From Atrina japonica (Eukaryota > Mollusca > Bivalvia > Pterioida > Pinnidae): 64,000 nt of DNA. The stretch covers positions 809,001 through 873,000 of the forward strand of contig BROG01000234.1 of NCBI GenBank assembly GCA_030159075.1, given 5' to 3'. The notes under the pieces were generated by a model. It worked only from the letters and a program-made list of their open reading frames with translations. It was not told the DNA's origin and made no database searches. This document shows positions 25,301 through 36,721 of this stretch, one piece after another (the first letter of the stretch is position 1; the number at the start of each line of letters is the position of its first letter). The translations under genes were made by a program, and so were the position numbers.

Positions 25301-25510
25301 TATTGTCATTGTTATGGTATTACTAGAACTATAAAACCTATATAATATAAATTTATAGATAAAGAAAAAGTAAAATAATTTTGATTTTTGGGAAAAAATT
25401 AGTGAGGAAAATGTCAATAAATGTCAATAAAATTTCATCTAAAGGCTTTTTTACTGATGAAAGATAAAATTTATCAACACATGGTAAAAAGTGTTGCATC
25501 AGTCACCAAG
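22300..25510. other. Non-coding stretch, no gene seen
   Basis: AT-rich DNA with a run of 18 G at 24442-24459 and a TATAAAACTT-family fold-back relic at 24152-24298. Small frames at 23363-23548 and 24558-24767 are not supported by composition or splice context. Confidence 0.5.
24152..24298. mobile_element. Fold-back element, TATAAAACTT family, copy 2
   Basis: It shares ACTCAACTTTGGCTAA and an ATTGGCTGACC block with 10330-10447. The ends are diverged but still inverted (CATAAAATTTAAGAATTA and TCTGAAGTTTTATGG). Confidence 0.5.
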
Positions 25511-25514
25511 TCCT

Positions 25515-25845
25515 GAAATTCACTATTGCTCTATGACAAACAGTAACTTGAAATTTACAACTGCGTTCTGGCAGACAGTAACTTGAAATTCACTATTGCT
25601 CTAAAACAGACAGTTACTTGAAATTTACAACTGCTTTCTGGCAGACAGTAACCTGAAATTCACAGTTGCTCTAAAACAGACAGTAACTTGAAATTTACAA
25701 CTGCCTTCTGGCAGACAGTAACTTGAAATTCACTATTGCTCTAAAACAGACAGTAACTTGAAATTTACAACTGCCTTCTGGCAGACAGTAACTTGAAATT
25801 CACTATTGCTCTATGACAGACCGTAACTTAAAATTCACAACTGAT
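25515..25845 (+). repeat. Tandem array of about 70 bp units (two 35 bp halves)
   Basis: It alternates CAGTAACTTGAAATTCACTA with CAGTAACTTGAAATTTACAA half-units, for about four and a half full units. The higher-order alternation shows that a 35 bp repeat diverged before the pair was amplified. Confidence 0.85.
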
Positions 25846-25906
25846 CTACAAATGGTTGTTTTATTGCGTCTTCAGGTTTCAATTGCATAGTTCTTATCCT
25901 GAGCTA

Positions 25907-26034
25907 GGCACTTTAAAATTTAAGAATTACTTCAGTCTAAAAATTTGATGCAACTATGGCTAATCCTGAAAACTGATTGGCTGAACAGGCCAAGCTGAGA
26001 ATATAAATTCTTAAGCTTTAGGGTACCAGGCCCA
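25907..26034. mobile_element. Fold-back element, TATAAAACTT family, copy 3
   Basis: It shares the GGCTAATCCTGAAAACTGAT and GATTGGCTGA blocks with copies 1 and 2. The terminal blocks (ACTTTAAAATTTAAGAATTA and AAATTCTTAAGCTTTAGGGT) are inverted to each other. Confidence 0.5.
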
Positions 26035-26039
26035 GCAAT

Positions 26040-27550
26040 ATCATAGATCTATTTGTTATTTCATCTAAAAATACAAATTTCACACATCACATGCAAACAT
26101 TCAAACATATGTGATTACAGAATAATAAGAACACAATGTGAATAAAATCAGATTAATATAAATGTTATGGAAGAATCACAATTCTCAAAAGAATAATACA
26201 AAGCTTATATAACAAAGCTAAATAAAAAGTTAACAAAATTCAAGTATGAAAAAGGAAAACAATAATACGAGGAATTAAAAATAGGTACTTTACCCACACA
26301 TATGACAATGGGACCAAGATTTAAAAAAAAACATTCCTGCTAAACTCCAACATCAAACTCTATCTAATAAATAATGTTCTTACTATTAAACATTTCCTAT
26401 TGCGTTGCTGACTGAATTCATTGTGGAGTTGAGCAAGCGGCTATCAAAAATTACAAAGTAAATAAATAAGAATGTTTTACCAATTTTTTTAGAGAAGTCG
26501 CAACAATTAAGATAAGATGGTATCCCATACTATAAAATTATATCATCTTTTTGTTGACTTTCACTTGTCTTAGCCTTTTTAAAATCTTGGCTCTTGAAGA
26601 AAAAAAATCCAGTAAAAAATAAAAAGATCACTCTATAGTAAATGGAAATCAAAGGGCAGATAAACATGTCTGAAAAATATAATCATTTCAGTATCCAGGG
26701 TAGATGAAATGGAATTCAATATGGCCGAGATATTCAGAGGGTGTAATGGATAAAGATCTAAAGAATTTACTTTCTAAATCTGACTCAAAGTTTTTTTTTA
26801 CAAATTAAAATAAAATTAATCAGATACTGGTATCATCTGCAGCAAATATATTTTGTGGGATAATATTTCCTAATTTGGAATCACAACAAGCAGTAGTTTT
26901 ATTCTATAATTGAAGAACCTCATCCGATAAATAATTCATAGAACTAGTATTATATAAAAATAACATTCCTGAGAGGGTGGTAGTGGAAATTGTCACCCCA
27001 AGGAAATACACTGTCAACAGAGGCACTCGGACTGATATTGGAGTCTCAGGTTGATATGGCATGTAATACAGATACATGTATTATTTTCTATTGAATATCA
27101 CCCAGCTGAATATCACCCTGGAATGACCGAGACAGTGGAAAATACTCAACGCTTATTGTCCAATGAAATCGCTAGAATTTACGAAGAGCTATAATATAAA
27201 AAAATTCTAATCAACAATTTGGTAGGTTTTGATCAGGAATGGAAATTCAATCATTCTTAATAAATTTATGTTAAAAAAGCAAAGAATTGTAAGTGAAATA
27301 AGGAAATGATAACACAAGCAGGTATATGAGGTAGCCCAAAAATTGAGAAATCAAGCATTTAACATACATATGGAGATTTAAAAAAAACAAGCAGATAGTA
27401 TTTCCATATAAATGAATGAATGTTAGATTGTAACATGATGATTTGAAGAATCTATGCATTGAATATGAGCAAATGAAATTATTATGTTTAAAATTCTAAC
27501 AATTTTAAAGAAAATTTACTTTGGTAATTGTGTAAGAAAGTTCAACGCAA
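26040..27550. other. Non-coding stretch, no gene seen
   Basis: AT-rich DNA with no repeat array, splice-bounded frame or RNA gene recognised. Confidence 0.5.
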
Positions 27551-27551
27551 T

Positions 27552-27679
27552 TACAGTGGCACTTGTCTTTAGAGACCATCCCATTTGCCACAAAAATATT
27601 TTACCAAGTTTTCAGAATGTGGTCTCAAAAGACAGGTGATCTTTCCTGAGAGTGGTTTTTGAAGACAAGTTCCACTGTA
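27552..27679. mobile_element. Compact GTGGTCTC-family inverted-repeat element
   Basis: The ends are TACAGTGGCACTTGTCTTTA and, inverted, GAAGACAAGTTCCACTGTA. The 128 bp body contains GTTTTCAGAATGTGGTCTC, which is also present in the giant element at 51791-55733. It looks like the unexpanded form of that element. Confidence 0.7.
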
Positions 27680-28003
27680 GTATTGTTTAATTATATCATT
27701 TCTCAATCCTACTTCTTAAAACAAAAACAAATTGATTTGTCATGTTTCTCTCCGATATGTAAGGTGATGTGTGGAGCAACCCATCAAGTAAAATCTCTGT
27801 ATCAAAAGAACTAAATTAAAATGCTAATACTTCTTAATGAACAGAAATTTGGTAAACTCTATCTGATGTCATGGCATCGTCAAGATGAAAACATTGTAAT
27901 TTGGGTTTAAGTTATATTTGGTTTTGATTTTGAATAATGTTTTTATGCCAGACTCAACAATTTGTTTATATGGCGGATGCCTGTTTATAATGTTAGACGA
28001 AAG

Positions 28004-28126
28004 AACCCAGTTACAATATACTCAAGAAGAGACCTTCAGCCTTCTGCAAGTAAACTGGCAAACTTTCTTACAAAAATCAGCTTAGGTTTCAATGGGGCTC
28101 TAACCTGCACTGACCAGAAATGAGAC
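28004..28126. repeat. Fragment of the SINE-like repeat at 8740-9006
   Basis: It shares the track from CAGTTACAATATACTCAAGA through CACTGACCAGAA with 8827-8942 at roughly 85 percent identity. Confidence 0.5.
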
Positions 28127-28130
28127 CCTA

Positions 28131-28500
28131 AATTTTAAGACAATATTTTAGTTCTATTATCAGTTTCAAGCAGTATTTATGTTTCGTCATATTCATTAGA
28201 TGTAATATATTGCTTTTCTCTATTTGAATGAGACAATATTTTAGTTCTATTATCAGTTTCAAGCAGTATTTATGTTTTGTCATATTCATTAGATGTAATA
28301 TATTGCTTTTCTCTATTTGAATGAGACAATATTTTAGTTCTATTAAGAGGGCAAGACAATACTTAAATACTTATGTTACATTATCTGAATGAGATAATAT
28401 TTTTAGTTCTATTTTCAGTACCAAACAATATTTATTACATTTATCAGATAATGTACTGGTTTCATTATCTGAATGAGACAATATCTTTAGTTCTAATCTT
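28131..28500. repeat. 93 bp tandem duplication with degenerate neighbours
   Basis: GAGACAATATTTTAGTTCTA recurs at 28230 and 28323 with a shared ATATTGCTTTTCTC block. Two further diverged units follow. Confidence 0.75.
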
Positions 28501-28782
28501 AATACTTTTATCATCTTTGGTTTCAAGTAAATAGATAAAAATGTAAGCAGAGTAGACAAAAGGAACTCTCTGTGGTTAAAATAAAAACATTTAGAAATAT
28601 TCAACAGACATATACAATAAACAATACCATTAAAGATGAGGAAAAGGTCACATATGATGAATAAAGCACTGCATTATGTTCTAATTAAAGAACCATTATA
28701 AAAGGTTTTTTTTCCTAATAAAGCAAAGTCAATAATTCTGTTTCCTCTGCACAGCAGGTGCCATATGATGAAGAGAGATCAG

Positions 28783-28844
28783 TTACTCATCATTCATGAT
28801 AGTATAGACACTGTCAGTCTGAATATCCAGGCCTTCATTCTCAT
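28783..28844 (-). CDS. Terminal exon-like segment with YxxM motif, unidentified
   Basis: The acceptor TTATTTCGTACTAG is followed by 62 bases open in phase 1. They read DENEGLDIQTDSVYTIMNDE and then TAA at 28783-28785. The residues are acidic and contain a YTIM motif of the kind that binds SH2 domains in cytoplasmic tails; that reading is inference. A possible internal donor (GTAACT) overlaps the stop. No upstream exon was found between here and the PGAP6 stop at 34041. Confidence 0.35.
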
Positions 28845-29004
28845 CTAGTACGAAATAAATGTACATAATTAACAAATGATAAGATGGAATATTACTGGAC
28901 TACTACAGTTAGGTGATGTGTCAAACTAGCAAAGTCATACTAATTTTACTTCACTTTTTTAGCGAGGATCAAGACATGAAATTCAGAAACCATAGATTTT
29001 GTTA

Positions 29005-29602
29005 AAGGGGGATTACCTGTGTTTACCAAAAACATTATTTTGATTTTTTTCTGCTTTTTGTACCTGTACTGGATGTACAACAACAAATAAGAGCTATACA
29101 CAGGCATAAAAATCTTACATTCCTAAATATATTGTGAAAATGAGGTCAGGTTCAGTATGGTATTCATATGCAAATAGTGAGATTGAGTTAATCAATTGCA
29201 AATGAATAATTGCCAAACTGGGTTTTGCAAGCAATTTTCACAAAATATATAGGAATTTAAGAATTTGTATGCCTGTTTATATCTCTTTTTATGTTATTGT
29301 ATATCAATCTACATAGTAAAAAAGGTAAGACTTTATTTAAAGGGGCATTAGCTGCATTTCCCCCAAAATGATTTCAATTTGGTTTTTTTACTTTTGCTAC
29401 TTGTACATGATGTAGAACAATTAATAAGAGTTATAAGTGACAAAGTGCCAACCTGGGTTTCTCAAGCAATGATCACAAAGTACATAGGGATTTAAGAATT
29501 TTACACCTGTGTATATCTCTTATCAACCTAAGAAGTAAAATGGAAAAACAAAATTCTTGAAAAAAAACACAGCCAATGCCACTTTAGCTAATGCCCCTTT
29601 AG
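29005..29602. mobile_element. Two adjacent GGGGCATTAGCTG inverted-repeat elements
   Basis: The right element (about 29337-29602) begins TTTAAAGGGGCATTAGCTGC and ends with the inverse AGCTAATGCCCCTTTAG. The left one (29005-29336) is a diverged relative sharing GCAAGCAATTTTCACAAA-type and CTGTTTATATCTCTT blocks. A third copy is at 48683-48957. Confidence 0.65.
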
Positions 29603-29929
29603 CTTTTACATGGAGCAGGTAATTATAAAGAAAATATTGTCTTCAAATATAAAAATTCAGTTATCAGCTGTACAAAGATGTAAACATTTATAAGCAGTGC
29701 AGTGAACCTCTATGCCTTGTTTTGCAAAGTGTATGAATACACTAAATCATATATGTATCATACATCAGACACCCTGGCTATCATCATGTGCTGTGTGTAT
29801 GCACAAACTTCCTAGCAGTTACATGTGCTGAATGTTTGTACAACTTCCAAGCGTTTTCAGTGTTTGCAGTTTCCAGTGACTGTGAGCTGCTTTCCATAAA
29901 ATGGGTCAGACTGACCCTATAAAACCAAA

Positions 29930-30362
29930 ACACACATCTAGGGTATATGGGGGTCATATGTGCGAAGTATGGTTACAATCCACCCAGCTATTTTGGAGTT
30001 TGCTCCACGGTTTTAAGTGACCATGACCTAGTTTCCAGAAATCAGTTTCGACCAGCTCTGGTACCCAAAAAGGTACATCTAGGGTACATGTGGATCATTT
30101 GTATAAAGTACAGTCCCAATCCACCAAGCAGTTTAGAAATTTTGCCCTGGAAATGATTCTTAGTGACCAAGACCTATTTTTCAGAAAGCAGGTCAGACTG
30201 ACCCTAGAGCCCAAAAGGCACATTTACAGTACAGGGGGGACATTTGTAATATTCCAATCCATCCAGCAATTTAAGAGTCCTGCTCCAGAAATGATTTTTC
30301 TATGACTGGCCGATTTTAATGCCCCAAAAGGCACATCTTGAGTACACTATCATTTGTGCAAA
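29930..30362 (+). repeat. Diverged tandem repeat of about 140 bp, 3 units
   Basis: The units share GGTACATCTAGGGTACATGT-like starts, a CAATCCACCCAGC block and an AGTGACCATGACCT block. The style matches common mollusc dispersed repeats. The reading frames across it are incidental. Confidence 0.65.
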
Positions 30363-30394
30363 GTATGTTTCGAATCCACCCAATAGTCTTGTGT

Positions 30395-31075
30395 GTATGC
30401 ACATACTTCCTGGCGATCACTAAGTGATGTGTGTATGTACAAACAACCTGGATATCACCATATGATGTGTGTATGCATAGACTACCTGGATATCACCATG
30501 TGATGTGTGTATGCATAGACTACCTGGATATCACCTTGTGATGTGTGTATGCACAAACTACCTGGATATCACCATGTGATGTGTGTATGCATAGACTACC
30601 TGGATATCACCATGTGATGTGTGTATGCACAAACTACCTGGATATCACCATGTGATGTGTGTATGCATAGACTCCTAGTGGTTATATGTGGTCAATGTTT
30701 GCACAACTTCCAAACAGTTATGAGTGCTGTATTTATGTATAGACTAGCAGTTATATGTTTGTGTTTCTGTGTATGCACATACTTCCTGGCAATCAGATGT
30801 GTTGTGTGTAGGTACATACTTCCCGGCAATCATCATGTGATGTGTGTATGCACATACACTCTGGCTATCAGATGTGCTTTGTGTATGCAGACTTCCTGGC
30901 AAGCAGATGTGCTGTGTGTATGCAAAGACTTCCTGGTTATCAGATGTGCTGTGTGTATAAAGAGACTTCCTGGTGACCATATGTGTTGTATAGATGCACA
31001 GATTTCCTGGCAATCAGATGTGATGTTTGTGCTGTAATTTACATGTGCTTCATGTATGCAGTCCTCCTGGCAGTC
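30395..31075 (+). repeat. 38 bp minisatellite, degenerate to the right
   Basis: The unit reads CATGTGATGTGTGTATGCAC followed by AAACTACCTGGATATCAC. Six units (30430-30660) are close to perfect; those after 30700 are diverged. The frames of 89-138 codons on both strands come from the repeat. Confidence 0.85.
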
Positions 31076-31244
31076 ATGCTGTACCAGTATATATGCATAG
31101 CTGTGCACACAGATCATGTCTATAGCTTGCTGACAGAACTGTATGTAATATTCATGCTATGGTATGAAAACTTTCAATAGACTACAAGTTCCTACATGGC
31201 TGAGTGGTTAGAGCATCACATTTTAATCTATCATGTCTCTCACC

Positions 31245-31367
<123 letters not shown>

Positions 31368-31539
31368 CTGTGCAGGATTATGTGCAGAGTACATATATAG
31401 CATTTGAACACAAATACATCTAGGAACACAAACTAGAAGTTGGAACAAATATTATGCCTTGCATCAAACACATATATTTTATATAAATGAGCTGACAGCA
31501 GATAACAACTTTTGATCTATTGCCTTCTTTATACTTACT

Positions 31540-31810
31540 TTGGACAAGAGGATGTGAGAGCTTGTTATTTACAAAGCTGACAGAACATCCAAGTTTGTAT
31601 CACATAAAGAGTGGACACAAGGATATGAAAGATGACAGTGTGATCACATAGAAAGTGGAGAGAAGGATGTGAGAACTGTTATATTTAAAAAGCAAAGAAG
31701 AAAACTTCAAATATGTATCACATGAAAAGTGGACACAAGGATAACAGAGTTGTTCTATTTATATAGCTAAAAGAAGTAGGCAACTTAAAGAATGTATCAC
31801 ATGCATTATG
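31540..31810 (+). repeat. Diverged tandem repeat of about 110 bp, 3 units
   Basis: GTATCACAT, AAGTGGACACAAGGAT and a GTTATTTA-AAGC-type block recur three times in the same order with many changes. Confidence 0.55.
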
Positions 31811-31879
31811 CTGCATAAAATGTTCAGATTAACTTAAGGGCTATATACTCAGAACTCCATCTGTACACAAACAAACAAT

Positions 31880-32056
31880 ACAGTAAAACCTGCTATAGTG
31901 GCCACCTCTATATCAGGATTACCTGTCTATAAAGGCCAGTTCTTTCAAGTCCCTTGACTGCATACTTCAACTAAATTGAACCTGTGTATAAGGGTCACAT
32001 ATAAAGGTCAATATTTTCTGGTCCCTTGGGTGGCCTGTATATACAGGTTTCACTGT
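31880..32056. mobile_element. Short terminal-inverted-repeat element, copy 2
   Basis: A full-length relative of 8078-8223. The ends are ACAGTAAAACCTGCTATAGT and TACAGGTTTCACTGT. Confidence 0.8.
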
Positions 32057-32504
32057 ATCATTAAAAGAAAGTAAATCCACAATATGTCTAGCAAAACAAT
32101 CAAGCTAAAAATAGTATGCTATGATAGTACAAAAGTCTACATATTACAAATACAAAATTTTAAAAGAATGTAAACAAAATAAAATTAATCAATAATTATC
32201 CAGAGATCAAAATTCCATTGTACTGAAACTGTGGTATCTTAAATTCACTTATTCAAAGTTGGATATCTATTTATACATGTATACTTTCAGCATTTTTAAC
32301 AAGAGATTTCAGAGATATCTTGGCGCCCATCATGGAATGTTCTATGTATGATCTTTGACAGACTGTTCTTTTCTCTTTTTCTCTTATTTTGTGTCTCAAT
32401 ATTGAATTTGAACTTAAACCTATATTTCTGTGAAATACTTTTTTCACAAGATAATAGCAAAACTGAGCTTGAATTGAACATATTACATTTTCAGAGAGAA
32501 TGGA

Positions 32505-32880
32505 ATTCAACATGGCCGACAGGTGTCCATCAAAATGTATTATGCACAACTAGACCTCAAGGGGAACCTTCATGTCAAATTTCAAGGAGATCCCTTCAGT
32601 CCTTTCTGAGAAGTAGTGGTAACAAACTTACTTTGGTCAAAATCCATGATAGTCCCTCGTCAGCCATATTGGATTCTGATCTCTCTGAAAATGCAATATG
32701 CACAACTACACCTCAAGGGGAACCTTCATGTCAAATTTCAAGGAGATCCCTTCTATACTTTCTGAGAAATAGCAGTAAAAAGATTTGTTCAGGATGGACG
32801 ACGAACGATGGACAGACCATGGACACAGGGCGATTTGAATAGCCCACCATCTGTTGATGATGGGTTAAAAACTCATTAAC
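32505..32880 (+). repeat. Dispersed repeat with internal duplication
   Basis: Two copies of a block containing CAAGGGGAACCTTCATGTCA and TTTCAAGGAGATCCCTTC (32558 and 32712) are followed by GACACAGGGCGATTTGAATA and a TGATGATGGGTTAAAAA end. I know this ending from many mollusc sequences. The 164-codon frame is incidental. Confidence 0.6.
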
Positions 32881-33765
32881 CCCTGAAAAACAATGGACTC
32901 TTCTGTAAATCAATGATTTAGACCACTCCAAATTTTACTTTAGAGGTAAATGGGTTAAAATTCTTTTAAATACTTGCATACATAAACAGTAAACAGACAC
33001 AAACAAATGAACCAGTGCAGGACGGTAACTTATAAAGCTACTTCACAAAGACAGGGTAAAATGGAATAAAGACTTCAACTCATCAACCCCTGTGGACACA
33101 TTTAGACTCTCCCAAATCAATAGATAGCAAGGTCTACTGACATAATTTAAGAGTGAAAAAATTAATAAAAATGTAAAATTATTGTAAAATATGGATTCTA
33201 AATCATACACTCCTGAATTCATCTACTTTACCATTCTTTGAAATGGGTGCAATGTGGCTAATGTGGTCGATGAGGCAAACCATTTTATTGTATACACGGC
33301 ATAAACAAAGAGCAAAACAGCACAAGGACATTGATGCCTACAAGGTTGTTTACTGTAGAATACAGATTTTAACAAAAAACACAGCTGACACAAAATGGTG
33401 TTGTAAATTAATGTAAAATAAAAAGCATTAGCATGTTGCCCCATGCTCCAAATGATACATATTTCTTGTAAATAATTTGTAAAAATATTAATATGGCATT
33501 TTCATATGTTGCTACGCATATTGAGATCATGAAAAAAATTAGACTTGAGATAATATACGGTGAAGCCTCACTTTATAAAAGAACACCAACTGATAAGACA
33601 AGACAGGGTATGGTATAGGAGACAGGCATTTATTTAACTCCAAACTTAAAAGACCATTTTACTAAACAATATTGAGGATGTCTGCGTTATCTCATCCACC
33701 CCTGAAAAACAATGGACTCATCTATAAATCAATTACTTAGACCAGTCCAAATGTGAGGTAAGGTA
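32873..33765. mobile_element. Three copies of the 90 bp palindromic element
   Basis: The copies are at 32873-32955, 33078-33165 and 33691-33765, each with CTCAT-AACCCCTG-type ends as at 20362-20452. They fall in the 3' flank of the PGAP6 gene. Confidence 0.55.
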
Positions 33766-34040
33766 TTATCTCTCAAGATCTTGCAACAGACTCAAAATTA
33801 ACTGAAAAGCAAGGTAGTGTTTTGGCAGATTTCATATACTTTTAAAATAATGAAAATTGTCTAATATATCTTTGCATGAGCAGCCTTGATTGTATGGTGG
33901 TATCAATTTGAGGTTTTCTTGGTATAAAATGGGAGGTGGGATATTTAGAAATCGGTGGATTTTCAGTGAGATTCCACAGCATTATGTAGTTAAAGTTCAT
34001 CCTCATACAGATACACCCAAATCTAAAGCATAAGTATGTG

Positions 34041-34316
34041 TTAACTAAGTGTTACTTCATCTAAGCACACTTCATCTACTGATGGTTGTGTTACATCTTT
34101 ACCTTTAACAGACTTTGACCTGGATGGCAGTAAAAAGATTATACAAGTTGCCATGACAACATGCCATGTGCTATGAGTATATCTGTAATTTTCATCAGTT
34201 TCAAGGAAGGCAAATATAATCAGTCCAGTGGCGGCAAGCAGCACCCCTGGCAACAAAAACAAGAGATATCGCCTCAAAGACGGATAGAGTTTCCTCCTTC
34301 TTTTGCATCGTAGAAT
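34041..34316 (-). CDS. PGAP6: PGAP6-like exon 11 (last)
   Basis: Acceptor CATTTCTAG, phase 0 start, stop at 34041-34043. It encodes [20 protein letters not shown], then membrane helix 6, the YTHSTWH signature with the two C-terminal histidines of the CREST fold, helix 7, and a short cytoplasmic tail. The tail is shorter and less conserved than in vertebrates. Confidence 0.9.
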   Translation of the reverse strand: MLRCKRRRKLYPSLRRYLLFLLPGVLLAATGLIIFAFLETDENYRYTHSTWHVVMATCIIFLLPSRSKSVKGKDVTQPSVDEVCLDEVTLS

Positions 34317-36676
34317 CTAGAAATGAAACAAATTTGAAACTCTCAGTCATTTGATGTATTTACATTGTAGCTAAGAGTATAATCTATGATGCTGAATGAG
34401 ACACTTACCAATATCATGCTGTGTGAGACACTTACTAATATCATGCTGTATGAGACACTTACCAAGATCAGGCTGAATGAGACACTTACCAATATGATGA
34501 TGAGTGAGACACATACCAATATGATGCTGAATGAGACACTTACCAATATGATGCTGTGTGAGACACTTACCAATATGATGCTTAGTAAGGGACATACCAA
34601 TATGATGCTGAGTGAGGCTCTCACCAATAAGATACTGAGTGAGGCACTTACCAATAAGATGCTGTGTGAGGCACTTACCAATAAGATACTGAGTGAGGCA
34701 CTTACCAATATGATGCTGTGTGAGGCACTTACCAATATGATGCTGTGTGAGGCACTTACCAATATGATGCTGTGTGAAACACTTACCAATGTGATGCTGA
34801 ATAGACATCTACCTATATAAAACTTAGTGAGACACCTACCAATATGATGCTTGATGCCATGTGAGACACCAATATGATGCTGAGTGAGTCACTTACCAAT
34901 TCAATGCTGTGTGAGGCACTTACCAATATAATGTTGAGTGAGACACTTACCAGTATGATGCTGAATAGACACTTATCAATTTAATGCTGAGTGAGGCACT
35001 TACCAATAAGATGCTGGGTGATGCACTTATCTAATATATAATAATGATAAGTGAGACACATGATATTGCCATGCTGTATGAAACACTTACAGATCATATC
35101 ATAAAGCCGAGTGTAGTGAGACACTTACCCATGATATCATCATGATGATAACACCTAATACAGCCGGAACTAAAAACACCCACAGTCCATGTCTGTCATA
35201 CTCAACACCAACTGCCACTCCAAGGAGTCCCATCATATGTAAAAATGATCGTAGCCGGTCAGTTGGCTTGGCCATAGCAATGATTGTTACCCAGAATGAC
35301 ATAATGGATCCAAGAAAATCACAAAAGCTTAGAACATCATACTTCATCAGGCAGTAAAAATATAAAGCCTCGTTGGAGTCACAGGCATGATAAAACTGAA
35401 AAAAAAAAGTTTAAAAGAAATATAAAATTACTGACCTAAATCATTTGCCTAGAAATACTCAGATCCCAACATAAATTCTAATATTGTGATATACAGAGAT
35501 ATACCCGTATATAACAAAATCTTCTTAATCAATTTTGCATCTAACACATTTTCTATATCTAAACAGATTCTATTTCAGGTTTTGAACAAAAGTGACAAGA
35601 CAAGATAAATAACATCAGATGAACAACATCAAATTAAATTATGTACAAGGTCAAGATCAGAATTTCAGTTATATGATTTTTTCTATAAAACTATTTTCTA
35701 ATATTTTTTGCTTTTTACTATTTCTCCCTTTCTATTACACATTGAAGGTTCCATATGAATAATTACCAAAAGAAAGGGAAAATCATCGCACAAAAAGGGA
35801 ACATTCCTAACTTTCATTAGGCTGATTTATCATAGGACTGTATGTTATTCAGCTTCATAACAGATTACATAAATATTTTATATGTAACATGTATAATAAA
35901 GCCTAGCGGTGATTTGATTGGCTAATGTGTAGCAAACTGAACTACTTTATTCATCTGAAGGTTGCCGATGACATCACTTTATTCATCTGAAGGTTGTCGA
36001 TGACGTCACTAGGTGTTTGTGACGTCGCTTGAACTTGAATGGGGACAATCGAATAAAACATGTTGTGTAGATGATTTTAAAATTTTGTTGTATTCAAGAC
36101 AGCAATTTTGCTAATTTCAACATATGATAAAGTATGCTTAGATGTAAATAATCATTTAAAATGTAGGCTAAATGTGTCTATTCAAATATAAGCAATATCC
36201 ACAATGTTTTGTGCACTTATTTCTGCGCAATTATTTTACCTATTTGGAACAATTCGGTCAACTCAACAGAAAGGAGAATACAGTAAAACCTGCTATAGCA
36301 GCCACCTCTATATAAGGATTACCTGTTTATAAAGGCCAGTTTTTTCAAGTCCCTTGACTGCATACTTCAACTAAATTGAACCTGTGTACAAAGGTCACTT
36401 GCATATAAAGGCCAACATTTTCTGGTCCCTTGGGTGGCCCCTATATATAGGTTTCACTGTAAATATTCTCATCCCCAGTCATAAAAAAATGCATATGTTT
36501 GATCATAAGACAAAAAGAATCTGTCACGAGTTTCCATTCATATCACATTTATGATACTGGTTATGAATTTTCCATTCATAAATGTGATATGAATGGAAAC
36601 TCATGACAGATCCTATATTTCTATATCTACATTTTAATTTATTGGATTTATTGGCCAAATTTCAATTTATTCGCGC

Positions 36677-36721
<45 letters not shown>

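Noticed and set aside
30621..31117. Frames of 89-138 codons on both strands
   Set aside because: They follow the 38 bp minisatellite and are cysteine- or histidine-rich only because of its sequence.
32348..32842. 164-codon plus-strand frame
   Set aside because: It covers a dispersed repeat with two internal copies and has no family motif.
34343..34820. Frames of 144-148 codons on both strands over the 27 bp array
   Set aside because: The unit is nine codons long, so any frame without a stop stays open. The peptides are the repeat translated, in several frames at once.
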